A stretch of DNA of 64,000 nt. It comes from Candidatus Omnitrophota bacterium. Its GTDB lineage: Bacteria; Hinthialibacterota; Hinthialibacteria; Hinthialibacterales; JAKPRU01. The stretch spans positions 10,318 to 74,317 of the forward strand of contig JAKQSI010000008.1 of the NCBI GenBank assembly GCA_029570205.1, given 5' to 3'. Made by a program: the position numbers and the translations under genes. The notes under the pieces were generated by a model. The model worked only from the letters and a program-made list of their open reading frames with translations, did no database searches and was not told the origin of the DNA. Shown in pieces: positions 8,435 through 17,467 of this stretch (its first letter is position 1; every line of letters begins with the position of its first letter).

Positions 8435-9862
8435 TCATATATACAGTTCCGGTCCCAACTCGATCCGCCTGTTCTGCATCATGGCCGTGTTGGCGGAGAG
8501 AACCATAACGGCGTCGTTGCGACCCTTAATGACATCGGAATAAGGCTGTCGCCCAGAACGGACGCAGTCGAAGAAATCGGACAGTTCGATATCCTCGAAG
8601 TCCATCCCGACCATGGGTCGGGCGAAAGGTTGTCCCTGATCTTCCTGGGGTTCCATGCTCAGGTCGTGGGTTGCGCCGGAGGTAATCACTGCGGCGGCAC
8701 GGGCAGCCAATTCCGCTTTGGACATGGCCTTATCGCCCCAAGCCAGCTTCGGCGCTGCGGCTTCCTCAAAGAAAAGTCCTTTGGTTGTCGTGAGGAGAAT
8801 AGTACCCCGGTCGCCCATGATCTGTTCCGAGGCTCCATCGTGGGCATTCGCCCCGATGGAGGTATAGACGACCTTTGCAACATAGGGGTCGGTTTTCAGC
8901 TTCCTCAACGCCTCCTCGCCCTGGTAGCGGGCCACCAGGTCCGGCGGCTCGGAGGAGAAGAAAGCCATGCGATTCTGTTCATTCGGCTCGATTTTGAATT
9001 CATAAATGACATTGACATTATCAAACACTTCGCGGTCATCCAGCCAGTAGTCTTTTCCGCCCACACCGACGACGGCCGACGGATGACAGCCAAGCACCCA
9101 GCTGGCGACATCCAGTTGATGGCTTCCCAATTCCGTCATGAGACCGCCGGAGTATTCCCAATACATCCGCCAGTTCGCCCAGTGTTCAAAATCGGGATAG
9201 TATTGCCGAACGAGGTCGTATTCCTTTCCCGGAGGGAAGTCCATCCCGATATGCGGGCGACGCCAGATGTAATTCCGGTTCCACTGGCAGCGGATCAGGG
9301 TGATGCGGCCCAGGAGACCTTCATTGTAGATCATGTGGACGGCCTTGCGGTAAATGGGGCTGTAACGGCGCTGCAATCCGACCTGAAGAAACTTGCCTGT
9401 CTCGCGGGAGACTTTCACCATTTCATTGGCTTCCTCCACGGTAAGCGCCATTGTTTTCTCACAGAAGACATTTTTCCCGGCTTTCATGGCAGCCATGGAA
9501 TGCCGGCCATGCCAATGAAGCGGGCTGGTGACCACAACGCAGTCGATATCCGCTTTTTCCAGCATTTCCTCGTGGCGTTGGAAGGTCTGCACATCCGGGT
9601 TGGCGCAATATCCTTTGCCTGCCTCCAGGTTTGGCGGCCAGAGATCGCACAGGGCTGTGACTTTTACATTGGGCAATTTCACCACCTTTCGCATGAGGTG
9701 ATTGCCTCGCCCGCCTGTGCCGATCCAGCCGACTTTGACCAGGTTCCCGCTGTCCTGGGCATTGGCCGTGATGGACGGAGCGGCGCCAAGGGAAATCGCG
9801 GTAGCGAGCAGACCGGACGTTTTCATAAAGTCGCGCCGATCGGATTGCATTTTCTGCGTCAT
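8435..9862 (-). CDS. Tat-exported Gfo/Idh/MocA family oxidoreductase
   Basis: A 475-residue protein with a twin-arginine signal (DRRDFMK at 8-14, then a hydrophobic Ala/Leu run to about residue 36). The N-terminal Rossmann domain has GWIGTGGRGNH for NAD(P) and an EKTM block in place of the usual EKP; the C-terminal half carries the GG-LxxxGSHQLD pattern (TELGSHQLDVASW). Family members oxidise sugars or cyclitols, often at C3, and the exported forms carry their cofactor across folded. The start overlaps the stop of apbE as ATGA, so the two genes are translationally coupled. The substrate is not predictable. Confidence 0.9.
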   Translation of the reverse strand: MTQKMQSDRRDFMKTSGLLATAISLGAAPSITANAQDSGNLVKVGWIGTGGRGNHLMRKVVKLPNVKVTALCDLWPPNLEAGKGYCANPDVQTFQRHEEMLEKADIDCVVVTSPLHWHGRHSMAAMKAGKNVFCEKTMALTVEEANEMVKVSRETGKFLQVGLQRRYSPIYRKAVHMIYNEGLLGRITLIRCQWNRNYIWRRPHIGMDFPPGKEYDLVRQYYPDFEHWANWRMYWEYSGGLMTELGSHQLDVASWVLGCHPSAVVGVGGKDYWLDDREVFDNVNVIYEFKIEPNEQNRMAFFSSEPPDLVARYQGEEALRKLKTDPYVAKVVYTSIGANAHDGASEQIMGDRGTILLTTTKGLFFEEAAAPKLAWGDKAMSKAELAARAAAVITSGATHDLSMEPQEDQGQPFARPMVGMDFEDIELSDFFDCVRSGRQPYSDVIKGRNDAVMVLSANTAMMQNRRIELGPELYI

Positions 9863-10821
9863 AATTCCTCACCTGTTTCCGGTTTTTCAAAACCGATCTT
9901 GTATAATTGGAAGCGCTCAGAGCCTTCCCTTATATACTGTATGGCGTTTACTCCCGCATTCGAACAGCAGTATTTTCGGGTTCCCTCGATTCCCAGCACA
10001 AAAAATGCCGTGGAGAGCGCATCGGTCTCCAGGGCTGTCGGGGCCAGCGCCGTCGCGCTCAACACGCCTTCGGCGGGCCGGCCCGAACGCGGGTTCAGAA
10101 TATGCCCGTAAGTTCTTGTTTCAGCTCGGATAAATCTCTCATAATTGCCCGATGTGGACAAGGAACGGTCCATCAAATGAAGGATCTCAAGATGCCGGTC
10201 AGGATTGAGCGGATCGCGGATTCCCACCTGCCAGCCCTCCTGCTCCGGGGGTGTGCCCAATGCATAAAATGTGCTTCCGCCCGCATTGATGAATGCGGAG
10301 GCGATCCCGTTGCGACGAAGAATCGCAGTGACGGCATCGACGGCATAGCCTTTCCCGATCCCTCCCAGATTGATTTCGATCCCCCGGAGATCAAACCGGA
10401 CCGTCCGCCGTTCGGGATTCAGATGGACATGATCCATGCTCGTTCGCAATAAGGCCTCGGCGAGGGTGTCGGCATCTGGTACGGTCCCCGTTTTGCGGAA
10501 AAACTGCCAGGCCCGCACAAGCGGATGGACGGTAATATCGAATGCCCCGCCGGTTTCTTCATGGAGTTGTTTGCTGAACTGTAGAACATGGAACAACCCC
10601 GGTTCGACAATTACTTCTTCTTGCGCTGCGCGGGCGTTGATCCCGGAGATTTCGCTGGTGATATCGAATACACTTATCTGGTGTTCGAGCCGGTCGATTT
10701 CTTCCAACGCCAGTTCGGCAGCCCAGTGCAGGCGCGCCTTGTTGTCGCCGTATAAAAGCAGAGAAAACTCCGTCGCCATGGCGCGGTGATGCACTTCAAG
10801 GAAGGCAGGATTGGAGGCCAT
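9859..10821 (-). CDS. apbE: FAD:protein FMN transferase (ApbE family)
   Basis: About 320 residues from the ATG at 10821, chosen because an AGAGG ribosome site sits nine bases upstream and homology begins with HHRAMATEFSLLLYG; the open frame extends to 11100 but through repeat-derived sequence. Recognisable blocks are GGAFDITVHPLVR, NLGGIGKGYAVD, the SGNYERF segment and LETDALSTAFFVLG with the metal-binding Asp. ApbE enzymes attach FMN to Thr/Ser of exported flavoproteins. Unusually there is no signal peptide or lipobox, so the protein may act in the cytoplasm. It is coupled to an exported oxidoreductase; no obvious flavinylated target lies nearby. Confidence 0.88.
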   Translation of the reverse strand: MASNPAFLEVHHRAMATEFSLLLYGDNKARLHWAAELALEEIDRLEHQISVFDITSEISGINARAAQEEVIVEPGLFHVLQFSKQLHEETGGAFDITVHPLVRAWQFFRKTGTVPDADTLAEALLRTSMDHVHLNPERRTVRFDLRGIEINLGGIGKGYAVDAVTAILRRNGIASAFINAGGSTFYALGTPPEQEGWQVGIRDPLNPDRHLEILHLMDRSLSTSGNYERFIRAETRTYGHILNPRSGRPAEGVLSATALAPTALETDALSTAFFVLGIEGTRKYCCSNAGVNAIQYIREGSERFQLYKIGFEKPETGEEL

Positions 10822-11641
10822 CGACTTCATCCTCTGGGGGTGATACAGAATAAAAATCATTGAATCACAGGCTTGCACGAGCGCCAATGGGCGGTCCCAT
10901 CCTAAAAAATCTCGCCCACAACCGCCCTTGCGAGCCTTCCTCCGGCGGAACCGGTGATTGGGTGAAGAAACGGGCTGAAGCTGGGGCCACCGGCAAGATG
11001 CCGGCGCCACCCGGCAAATCCCCGATAATCGGGTGGCACAGGCTTCCAGCCTGTGGTTGTTTCTAAGGAGCGAAGCGTGGCAATCTAATTGTGGGCGCAT
11101 AACAAGGACGAGAACGCCACGTCGCAGCCCTTCGCAGACTCCGGGCGGCTCCTCCTAAGAAATCTCGCCCATCGACAGGCACGGAGGCCTGTCCCACCAG
11201 TAGGCCAGGCGTCCCTGCCTGGCAGCTAACCAGTAGGCCAGGCGTCCCTGCCTGGCAGCTAACCAGTAAACCAGGCGTCCCTGCCTGGCAGCTAACCAGT
11301 AGGCCAGGCGTCCCTGCCTGGCAGCTAACCAGTAGGCCAAGCGTCCCTGCCTGGCAGCTACCAGTAAACCAGGCGTCCCTGCCTGGCAGCTACCAGTAAA
11401 ACCAGGCGCCCCTGCCTGGCAGCTAACCAGTAGGCCAGGCGTCCCTGCCTGGCAGCTAACCAGTAGGCCAGGCGTCCCTGCCTGGCAAAGAAGGGCGGAA
11501 AACACACTTTCTTCACCCAATCACCGGCTCCGCTGGAGGGAGGCTCCAATTCACCGCACTTGACCTGGAATGTTTCACCTGTTTGACTCGTTGACCTTCG
11601 ATTGCCTGAGTCAAAGGCACGGAAAAAAGCAGGAGTGAACC
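10822..11641. other. Gene-free region built of repeats
   Basis: About 820 bases with no credible gene. It holds a degenerate module end (10905-10971), hairpins of the GGCAAGATGCCGG and GGCTTCCAGCC types (10985-11062), a fragment of the GCGAAGCG-TGGCAATCT dispersed repeat (about 11069-11088), and the first tandem-array module (11115-11547). Confidence 0.8.
11115..11547 (-). repeat. Repeat module 1 with 33-bp tandem hairpin array
   Basis: A 433-base module whose ends and internal array are matched, in opposite orientation, by the module at 17468-18195. The array (11198-11487) has nine units of 32-34 bases. Each unit carries an inverted repeat CCAGGC-GTCCCT-GCCTGG and a short CAGTAGG/CAGCTAAC linker. 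One end has a related hairpin, ACAGGC-ACGGAG-GCCTGT. Sporadic base changes and one- to two-base indels distinguish the units. Because 33 is divisible by three, the array is open in several frames and yields meaningless 11-residue peptide repeats. Confidence 0.9.
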
Positions 11642-12967
11642 ATGAATCGAGCGGCAGGGCAAAGTGAGGGAGGTTCCGGTGTTCCGGGTGTTTCCCGGAT
11701 TCAGATGTGGCTGGCGCTTGTCGCGGCATTGCTGGGATGGATGTTCGATGGAATGGAGATGAGCATTTATGGAGTGATAGCCCGGCCTGCCCTGATCGAT
11801 CTCATGCCGGGCCACACGGATGCCGAGGTAAAGTGGATTTTGAGCCTGACCTTTGCGCTGTTTTTGTGGGGCGCGGCAGTGGGCGGTGTGATTTTCGGGC
11901 GGTTGGGAGACAAGATCGGCCGTGTGCAGACCCTGATGCTGACCGTATTGGTATATGCCGGATTTACCGCCCTGTCGGCGTTTGCGCATAATTGGCAGCA
12001 ACTGGCCATTTGCCGATTCATGGGGGCATTGGGCATGGGGGGCGAATGGGGCGCAGGGGTGGCGTTGATTATGGAGACGTGGCCGGAAAAGAATCGCCCT
12101 CTGCTGGCGGGGCTTGTCGGCAGCGCCTCCAATGCGGGCTTCTGGATTGGGGCCACGCTGGCACGGATTATTCAGGGGATTGCAGATTATGAGTCGAGCT
12201 GGTTTCAATCCGTTATCCCCATTGAGAGTATGGCGCAGAGCTGGCGATGGGTACTTCTGGCGGGGATTTCCCCGGCGATCATTGCGATTCTGGTCCGACT
12301 CTTTGTAAAAGAGCCGCCGCGATGGATTCAGTCCAGGGAGAAGAAAGAATCGTCCTCATTGCGCGAGTTGTTTTCGCAACCGTTCTTACGGGAGACAGTT
12401 TGCGCCTCCCTGCTTTCGACGGTGGCACTATTGGGAACCTGGGGTTCGTTTCTCTGGTTGGCCTCTTATGTAAGCAGCATTACCGTCGAGCCGAGTGCGC
12501 CGGGCATCGTGGCGCAGTGGCAGGGGTATGGACAGGTTGTGGGCGGCATACTGGGCGGTTTGGTGGGATATTGGATCAGCCGTCGGACCTCCTACGCCGG
12601 GCTGTGTGTACTGGCCTGGGCCTCTGTTGTCGCGCTATACGGATTGCACAATGAATTTGGGATGTCTATGTGCCTGTGGGGGATTTTTGCGGGCCTGTGG
12701 GTCACCGCGTTTTTCGGCTGGCTGCCGCTTTATATTCCCGAACTGTTCCCGACCCGGATTCGAGTTACCGGAGAAGGCTTCTGTTACAATGTCGGGCGGA
12801 TCATTGCGGGATTCGGGGTCCTTGGAGCGGGCGCTCTGGCCGGGATGTTCGGCGAGGGGGCGCAGGGATTTCAAAAAGGAGGAATGGTGATGGCAACAAT
12901 TTACCTGTTCGGTTTGATCGTGATCTATTTCTCCCCTGAGACCAAAGGGAAACCGCTTCCGGATTGA
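11642..12967 (+). CDS. MFS transporter (sugar acid / aromatic acid symporter type)
   Basis: A 441-residue integral membrane protein with about 12 helices. The segment MFDGMEMSIYG in helix 1, the loop motif GRLGDKIGR between helices 2 and 3, and RFMGALGMGGEWGAG in helix 4 match the MHS/AAHS/sialate branches of the major facilitator superfamily. The C-terminal half repeats the pattern with YIPELFPTRIRVTGEGFCYNVGR, typical of that group. It should move an organic acid or sugar derivative with protons. An AGGAG ribosome site precedes the ATG. It stands alone on its strand next to the repeat module. Confidence 0.88.
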   Translation: MNRAAGQSEGGSGVPGVSRIQMWLALVAALLGWMFDGMEMSIYGVIARPALIDLMPGHTDAEVKWILSLTFALFLWGAAVGGVIFGRLGDKIGRVQTLMLTVLVYAGFTALSAFAHNWQQLAICRFMGALGMGGEWGAGVALIMETWPEKNRPLLAGLVGSASNAGFWIGATLARIIQGIADYESSWFQSVIPIESMAQSWRWVLLAGISPAIIAILVRLFVKEPPRWIQSREKKESSSLRELFSQPFLRETVCASLLSTVALLGTWGSFLWLASYVSSITVEPSAPGIVAQWQGYGQVVGGILGGLVGYWISRRTSYAGLCVLAWASVVALYGLHNEFGMSMCLWGIFAGLWVTAFFGWLPLYIPELFPTRIRVTGEGFCYNVGRIIAGFGVLGAGALAGMFGEGAQGFQKGGMVMATIYLFGLIVIYFSPETKGKPLPD

Positions 12968-12982
12968 GGCTCGTGGACCCCG

Positions 12983-13047
12983 TAGGGGCATGGCATGCCA
13001 TGCCCCTATAGATCTTGGGACACCCAGTAGGGGGCACATGGCCCTAC
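12983..13047. terminator. Palindrome pair after the MFS gene
   Basis: A perfect 26-base palindrome (12983-13008; half-site TAGGGGCATGGCA) lies 16 bases after the MFS stop codon, followed by a GTAGGG...CCCTAC hairpin (13027-13047). Position suggests transcription termination or mRNA end protection, but no T-run follows. Confidence 0.45.
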
Positions 13048-13155
13048 AGGGTCCGAAGCCGGTAGCATTCAATTCCATCCCGGAATTGGGAATAATGCTC
13101 AGAATCATTCCAAAGGTCTGATTCGGATGTGTACTGGAACGAAAGGATCTGTTCC

Positions 13156-13995
13156 ATGCATAAACGCCGTCTTCTGACGGGATTGGCTGTCATTCCGGTT
13201 TTTCTGGTGTGTCTCTTTCACCCACTCGGGAGGGAGTTTACCCTTCTGGCAACCGTCCTGTTTGCGACCCTGTCGGCAGTCGAGCTATGGCGGATTCTGG
13301 TGGATGACGACGGCAAGGTCGTGTTTTGCGGATTGCTTGTGGTGATTTGGGGATTGTTGCTCGCCGCCTATTTTCGTTCCATAGACGGAACGATTACCGT
13401 TTTGATTGTCGGGACATGGTTTGTGAGTTCCTTGTTGATCGCAGCGGGGTGGCGAGATGGCCGTCGGATTCTGTCCTCGGCGTATTTTCTGGTTTTTTAT
13501 CTTGCGGCTCCGCTGGCGACGCTTGTGGCAATTCGTACCTCGGATGTCGGCGTTCAGCTCACGGGTTTTGTCATGCTGGTTTCGTGTGCCTGTGATACGG
13601 GCGGATATTACATTGGTTCCTTTTTCGGACGGAGAAGATTGGCGCCGGCTCTCAGTCCGAACAAGACGGTTGAAGGTGGGATCGGCGGATTGTTGTTTTG
13701 CCTGCTGGGTGTGGCCGTTTGGGGGTTTCTCCAGGGATACTGGGTCGATCCCGGTCACTTATTCTGGATGTCATTGGAACCGATGGCGTGGATGAAGGTC
13801 TTGGCTCTGGCGCTTATTGTGGGAGTATTGGCGCAGGTCGGCGATCTACTGGAATCCATGCTGAAACGGGACGCGGGGGTGAAAGATTCCGGCAATAATT
13901 CGACGGGGCACGGGGGATATCTGGATATGTTGGATTCTCTGTTGTGGGCCTCTCCTGCCATGTTTCTCTTTGCTGTCCTGACCGGCCACCTGTGA
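13156..13995 (+). CDS. cdsA: Phosphatidate cytidylyltransferase CdsA
   Basis: A 279-residue membrane enzyme that makes CDP-diacylglycerol from phosphatidate and CTP, the entry to phosphatidylglycerol, cardiolipin and phosphatidylethanolamine synthesis. Multiple hydrophobic helices are followed by ALSPNKTVEGG and the CdsA signature (SMLKRDAGVKDSG then GHGGYLDMLDS near the C-terminus). The signature normally has Arg where this protein has Met (GHGG..DRxD). The ATG at 13156 (MHKRRLL) is preferred over 13129 because of an AAAGGA site eight bases upstream. The gene stands apart from its usual neighbours uppS, dxr and frr, and converges on the O-antigen ligase gene 22 bases away. Confidence 0.9.
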   Translation: MHKRRLLTGLAVIPVFLVCLFHPLGREFTLLATVLFATLSAVELWRILVDDDGKVVFCGLLVVIWGLLLAAYFRSIDGTITVLIVGTWFVSSLLIAAGWRDGRRILSSAYFLVFYLAAPLATLVAIRTSDVGVQLTGFVMLVSCACDTGGYYIGSFFGRRRLAPALSPNKTVEGGIGGLLFCLLGVAVWGFLQGYWVDPGHLFWMSLEPMAWMKVLALALIVGVLAQVGDLLESMLKRDAGVKDSGNNSTGHGGYLDMLDSLLWASPAMFLFAVLTGHL

Positions 13996-14017
13996 ATCAG
14001 GGGTCAAAAATCGGGAG

Positions 14018-15490
14018 TCAGGGATTGGGGACTGTGGCGGGCTGCAACGGATGAGATTCAGGGGCCGGTTCGGAAGGTTCTCGATTCCAATTCTCGCCCA
14101 ATGATTGCTGTGCCAGCCTTGTGCAACACGGGACTAATCCGAGCAACAACCAAAGGCTCACTCCGATCTTGTCCGAAGGTCCCAAATTGTTGAAAAAAGC
14201 ATGAACCAGCAGGGAAATCATGGCGCCCTTGGCCCCGGCCAGGGTGCAGGAGATAAGGGGATCGCGCTCTCCCGGATCCTGTACCGTGGCCTCGCGGAAG
14301 AACAAATACAGCATAATCAGAAACGCGCTGATTCCGATGACACCGGTTTCGGCCATGATCTCTAGATACAGATTGTGCGCACCCATACGCAATTCTTTGG
14401 AGTAAGCCATCCGGTACACAACATACTTGGGATACACGTCCGGATAGGCCCCGTATCCGACACCATGGATCGGTTCATCTTTCCACATGCTGATTGCCGC
14501 CAGCCATCGGTCCAGGCGGTCGTAATTGGCCACATAGCCGATGTCGGCGATGGTTCGCGCACGCTCGATCACGAGTTTTCCGATGTCGGTGGATAGAATT
14601 ACCACTACAGCGAGAAGGTCCAAAATCAGGAAAACCAGAAGGAGGTTCACGCCGGCCGATTTCTTGCGGAAATGCAGCAGAAAATACAACAACATGAACG
14701 CCACACTGATCCAGGCGGCCCGCACAAAAGTCAGCCCTACCGCCGCTGCCACCACGAGCGCCGCCAGATTCACCAGGGTGGCATAAATCCCCCGCAGGTA
14801 TCCCAGCCCGAATGAGATCAGGAATGACAACGAGATCACCAGGTAAGCCGCATAGATGCAATGATTCTCAAAAAACGGTTGGGCGATCTCATCGTAGATC
14901 CGAATCCCACCGACGGCCTGGGTTCCCAATCCGTACGTCACCAGAAAAAAGTGAACCACGCCGCAGGTCCAGAACAGAACAATCAGGCGCTTGCGATTTG
15001 TTACAAATAATTGCAGAAGAACATACCCGCCGAAAATGTATCCCGAATCCCGGATTAACGCTTTCACGGTACTGATCGGCTCGCGGGTAATCAGCAGGGA
15101 TGCATACATCACGAACACATACAATCCCAGCCCCATATTGAGGGGGGATCGAATGTATCGCAAGCGACCGGTCAACAGGATCACCAGCGCCGTGGAGACG
15201 AACAGAATGGGCAACAATCCTTCGGTCGGCAACGTGATGGCATGAGTTCCGCCTCGGAGGTCGATTTCCACGGAAAATGCGATGAGGGCATAAAAAGCGA
15301 GGATCAGCCATTCCCGCAGGAATGTAAAAACGATCACCACGACCATGGCGCCCATCAAAGCGATCAGGATTTTTGGACTGGAGCCGAGGACGGCCATAGC
15401 CAGGGCGAACGGAATCAGCCATACGAGGAGACGCAGATCAAGCGATTGCCGGAGGGATTGCACAACAGATTGAGCCTTGTTCATTTCCAT
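14018..15490 (-). CDS. O-antigen ligase / polymerase family membrane protein
   Basis: About 490 residues with 10-12 hydrophobic helices and the Wzy_C hallmark in the long periplasmic loop: RLDRWLAAISMWKDEPIHGVG followed by AHNLYLEIMAETGVIG. Such proteins ligate undecaprenyl-linked glycans to lipid A core or another acceptor, or polymerise repeat units. The frame is open to 15574, but the region upstream of the ATGs at 15490/15484 (MEMNKAQ) is repeat sequence, so the start is placed there. A Wzz-like gene begins 370 bases away on the opposite strand, so the two divergent genes probably share a surface-polysaccharide role. Confidence 0.85.
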   Translation of the reverse strand: MEMNKAQSVVQSLRQSLDLRLLVWLIPFALAMAVLGSSPKILIALMGAMVVVIVFTFLREWLILAFYALIAFSVEIDLRGGTHAITLPTEGLLPILFVSTALVILLTGRLRYIRSPLNMGLGLYVFVMYASLLITREPISTVKALIRDSGYIFGGYVLLQLFVTNRKRLIVLFWTCGVVHFFLVTYGLGTQAVGGIRIYDEIAQPFFENHCIYAAYLVISLSFLISFGLGYLRGIYATLVNLAALVVAAAVGLTFVRAAWISVAFMLLYFLLHFRKKSAGVNLLLVFLILDLLAVVVILSTDIGKLVIERARTIADIGYVANYDRLDRWLAAISMWKDEPIHGVGYGAYPDVYPKYVVYRMAYSKELRMGAHNLYLEIMAETGVIGISAFLIMLYLFFREATVQDPGERDPLISCTLAGAKGAMISLLVHAFFNNLGPSDKIGVSLWLLLGLVPCCTRLAQQSLGENWNREPSEPAPESHPLQPATVPNP

Positions 15491-15859
15491 CCCCGCCGTG
15501 ATTCTCCCCCTTGTGAACCTGCCCCACCCCAGCCCTCCCTGTAAACGGGGAGGGAGCAAGGACTTTCCCCTCATTTACCCACATTCTTTTCCCCGTTTAC
15601 TCAAATGTTGTCCCCCCGTTTACGGGGGGATTGAGGGGGTAGCGGTCGACAGGACCCTCACACCGGCTCTCTCCCGCAGGATTAGAGAGGGAGAAGTGGG
15701 TGGCACAGTCTTCCAGCCTGTAGCTTCGACCGATTTGTGGACGCTACCGAGGCGGCATGTGTGTGTCAATGGAAGGGGTAAGCGCCGCTTGACGATTTCC
15801 ACGGGACCACGCATCATTCCCCTGTAGTAAGTCGAGCCACTCCAATATAAAGGTGTCCC
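15491..15859. repeat. Intergenic palindromic repeats between ligase and Wzz genes
   Basis: Non-coding. It contains CCCTCCCTGTAAACGGGGAGGG (about 15533-15555), CCCCCCGTTTACGGGGGG (about 15612-15630) and a GGTGGCACAG-CTTCCAGCCTG stretch (about 15697-15722) also present near 11033. A promoter for either divergent gene was not recognised. Confidence 0.65.
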
Positions 15860-17422
15860 ATGAACGCCACACCGCCTGCGTATGACCTGATCTCTTCGCT
15901 CCGAATTCTGTATCGACGGCGGAACCTCATTGTTGTCGGAACCTTTCTGATGACGGTGGTGGTGGCCATTGCCAGTCTGGTCTGGCCTCAAACCTGGCGA
16001 GCGGAGAGTTTTATCCTGGTAACAACGCCGGAGTTCAAGAATAAGTTGACTCTTCTTTCCCGGCCCCTGGATGTTGTGGCTTACCGAAGCCTGTTGGCCG
16101 ATCAGGCGATGCTTTCCACCGTATTGGAATGCCTGCGCTGGATGAACACCAATCTTCAAACCGTCTTGAACGATCCCGGCAAGAAGAAAATCCTCCTGGA
16201 AAACCTGGGGCTGAATGAAGGCGAGATCGACAATTATCGCCTTATTGAACGAACGAATTTGCCGAAACTGGCACGGGTGATATTCGAGGGAGCGCCGGAA
16301 TTGTATTCGGAGGGAGCGGAGAGTCCGGGGTTACAGGACTCTTCCGATGTCCGGGTACGGTACTTGCGGCTTATCAGCCAAATGAACGCGGATGAAATCG
16401 AAGCGGTTGTGACCATGGACGCACAGTTCCTGGCCGATCTGACCATATTCGATTTGAGAAAGATGCTTTCCGCAACAGTGACTAAGGTGAAGGAGACCAA
16501 TCTGGAAACGGAATACTCACCGATTATTGATGTAAAAGGCGAGCTGGATACGGCTGCCGGGGCGAAGATGATCACGAACCTGTGGGTCCGCTGTTTCCTG
16601 GATCGAGTGGAGCAGATTGTCCGGCAGGAGATTTTGAACCGGACAGGCCGGGTGGCGGAACGCGCCAGGGAGATCGACGAACAGCTGCAGAAAGCATACC
16701 AGGCGCTTCATGACTTGCGGGCCTCTTCCGCTGTCGATGACCTGAAAGCGGAACTGGTCTCCAAACGGCTCCTGCTGTACGGGGTGGCGGAAACCCGCTC
16801 GGACCGCTCCGAGAAACAGAATGAGTTCAATCTGGAGGAGGAAAGTCTTCCGTTTCTGAGGGAATCTCTGCGTCACGAGTTGCTGACTTCATTTGAGATG
16901 CAACCCAACTACCCGGATGCGCTTCTCCCGCGACTTGCAGGAATGGAGAGGGCGCTTCAAGAGAAGAGAGCGCTTTTGAAACAGTTGGAGAGCGGAGAGG
17001 CTTCTTTAGAGCAAACTTCCAGTCGCAAGGCCAACCTGGCGGCCGAAATTGCCGAGATGGAAGTATCGACAAAGGAATTTCGCAACCAGACCACGACTTT
17101 AAGCGGCGAAATCAACGACCTTCGGGGACGCGTGGAAACAGGGGAATCGGAACTCGAGGCATTACGCCACGAAATCACGATGCTGGAAAACCAGGCATCG
17201 ACTCACCAACGGCTGGTTCAGGAAGCGGATATGTTGATCGGCGGTATGAAAGAGGGCCAACGCTTCTCCGATGTTCAGGCAGGAACCGCCGTGAAACCCG
17301 ATAAGCGGGTGTCTCCGAAGCGGACATACATGACCCTTGGTGGAATGGTTGTAAGTTTTGTTCTCCTGTGCGGATTGGCTTTCTTCCTGGAAATCTGGCC
17401 GAAAATCACGGAAGAAGCCTGA
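15860..17422 (+). CDS. Wzz/GumC-like polysaccharide co-polymerase
   Basis: A 520-residue protein with the layout of polysaccharide co-polymerases: a short cytoplasmic N-terminus, a first membrane helix (about 23-45), a long periplasmic part with strong coiled-coil character (roughly 200-450, rich in Glu/Leu/Arg heptads) and a second helix near the C-terminus (about 490-512) preceded by a Pro-containing VSPKRTYMTLGG motif. These proteins set glycan chain length or organise export with a Wzy or Wza partner. There is no fused tyrosine kinase domain. It is divergent from the O-antigen ligase-like gene. No other capsule gene is in the window. Confidence 0.8.
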   Translation: MNATPPAYDLISSLRILYRRRNLIVVGTFLMTVVVAIASLVWPQTWRAESFILVTTPEFKNKLTLLSRPLDVVAYRSLLADQAMLSTVLECLRWMNTNLQTVLNDPGKKKILLENLGLNEGEIDNYRLIERTNLPKLARVIFEGAPELYSEGAESPGLQDSSDVRVRYLRLISQMNADEIEAVVTMDAQFLADLTIFDLRKMLSATVTKVKETNLETEYSPIIDVKGELDTAAGAKMITNLWVRCFLDRVEQIVRQEILNRTGRVAERAREIDEQLQKAYQALHDLRASSAVDDLKAELVSKRLLLYGVAETRSDRSEKQNEFNLEEESLPFLRESLRHELLTSFEMQPNYPDALLPRLAGMERALQEKRALLKQLESGEASLEQTSSRKANLAAEIAEMEVSTKEFRNQTTTLSGEINDLRGRVETGESELEALRHEITMLENQASTHQRLVQEADMLIGGMKEGQRFSDVQAGTAVKPDKRVSPKRTYMTLGGMVVSFVLLCGLAFFLEIWPKITEEA

Positions 17423-17467
17423 GCGAAAGACATTCTTCCCGCGCCCCGGTTCCTGTCCCGTCATCGC

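Noticed and set aside
8372-10111. 579-codon plus-strand frame
   Set aside because: Antisense shadow of the Gfo/Idh and apbE genes; it has no recognisable domain.
10822-11100. N-terminal extension of apbE to 11100
   Set aside because: The upstream codons translate repeat sequence, and a ribosome site supports 10821.
11155-11729. Long frames in the first array encoding 11-residue peptide repeats
   Set aside because: The unit length is 33 bases, so the array is open in several frames on both strands; the peptides are a by-product of the DNA repeat.
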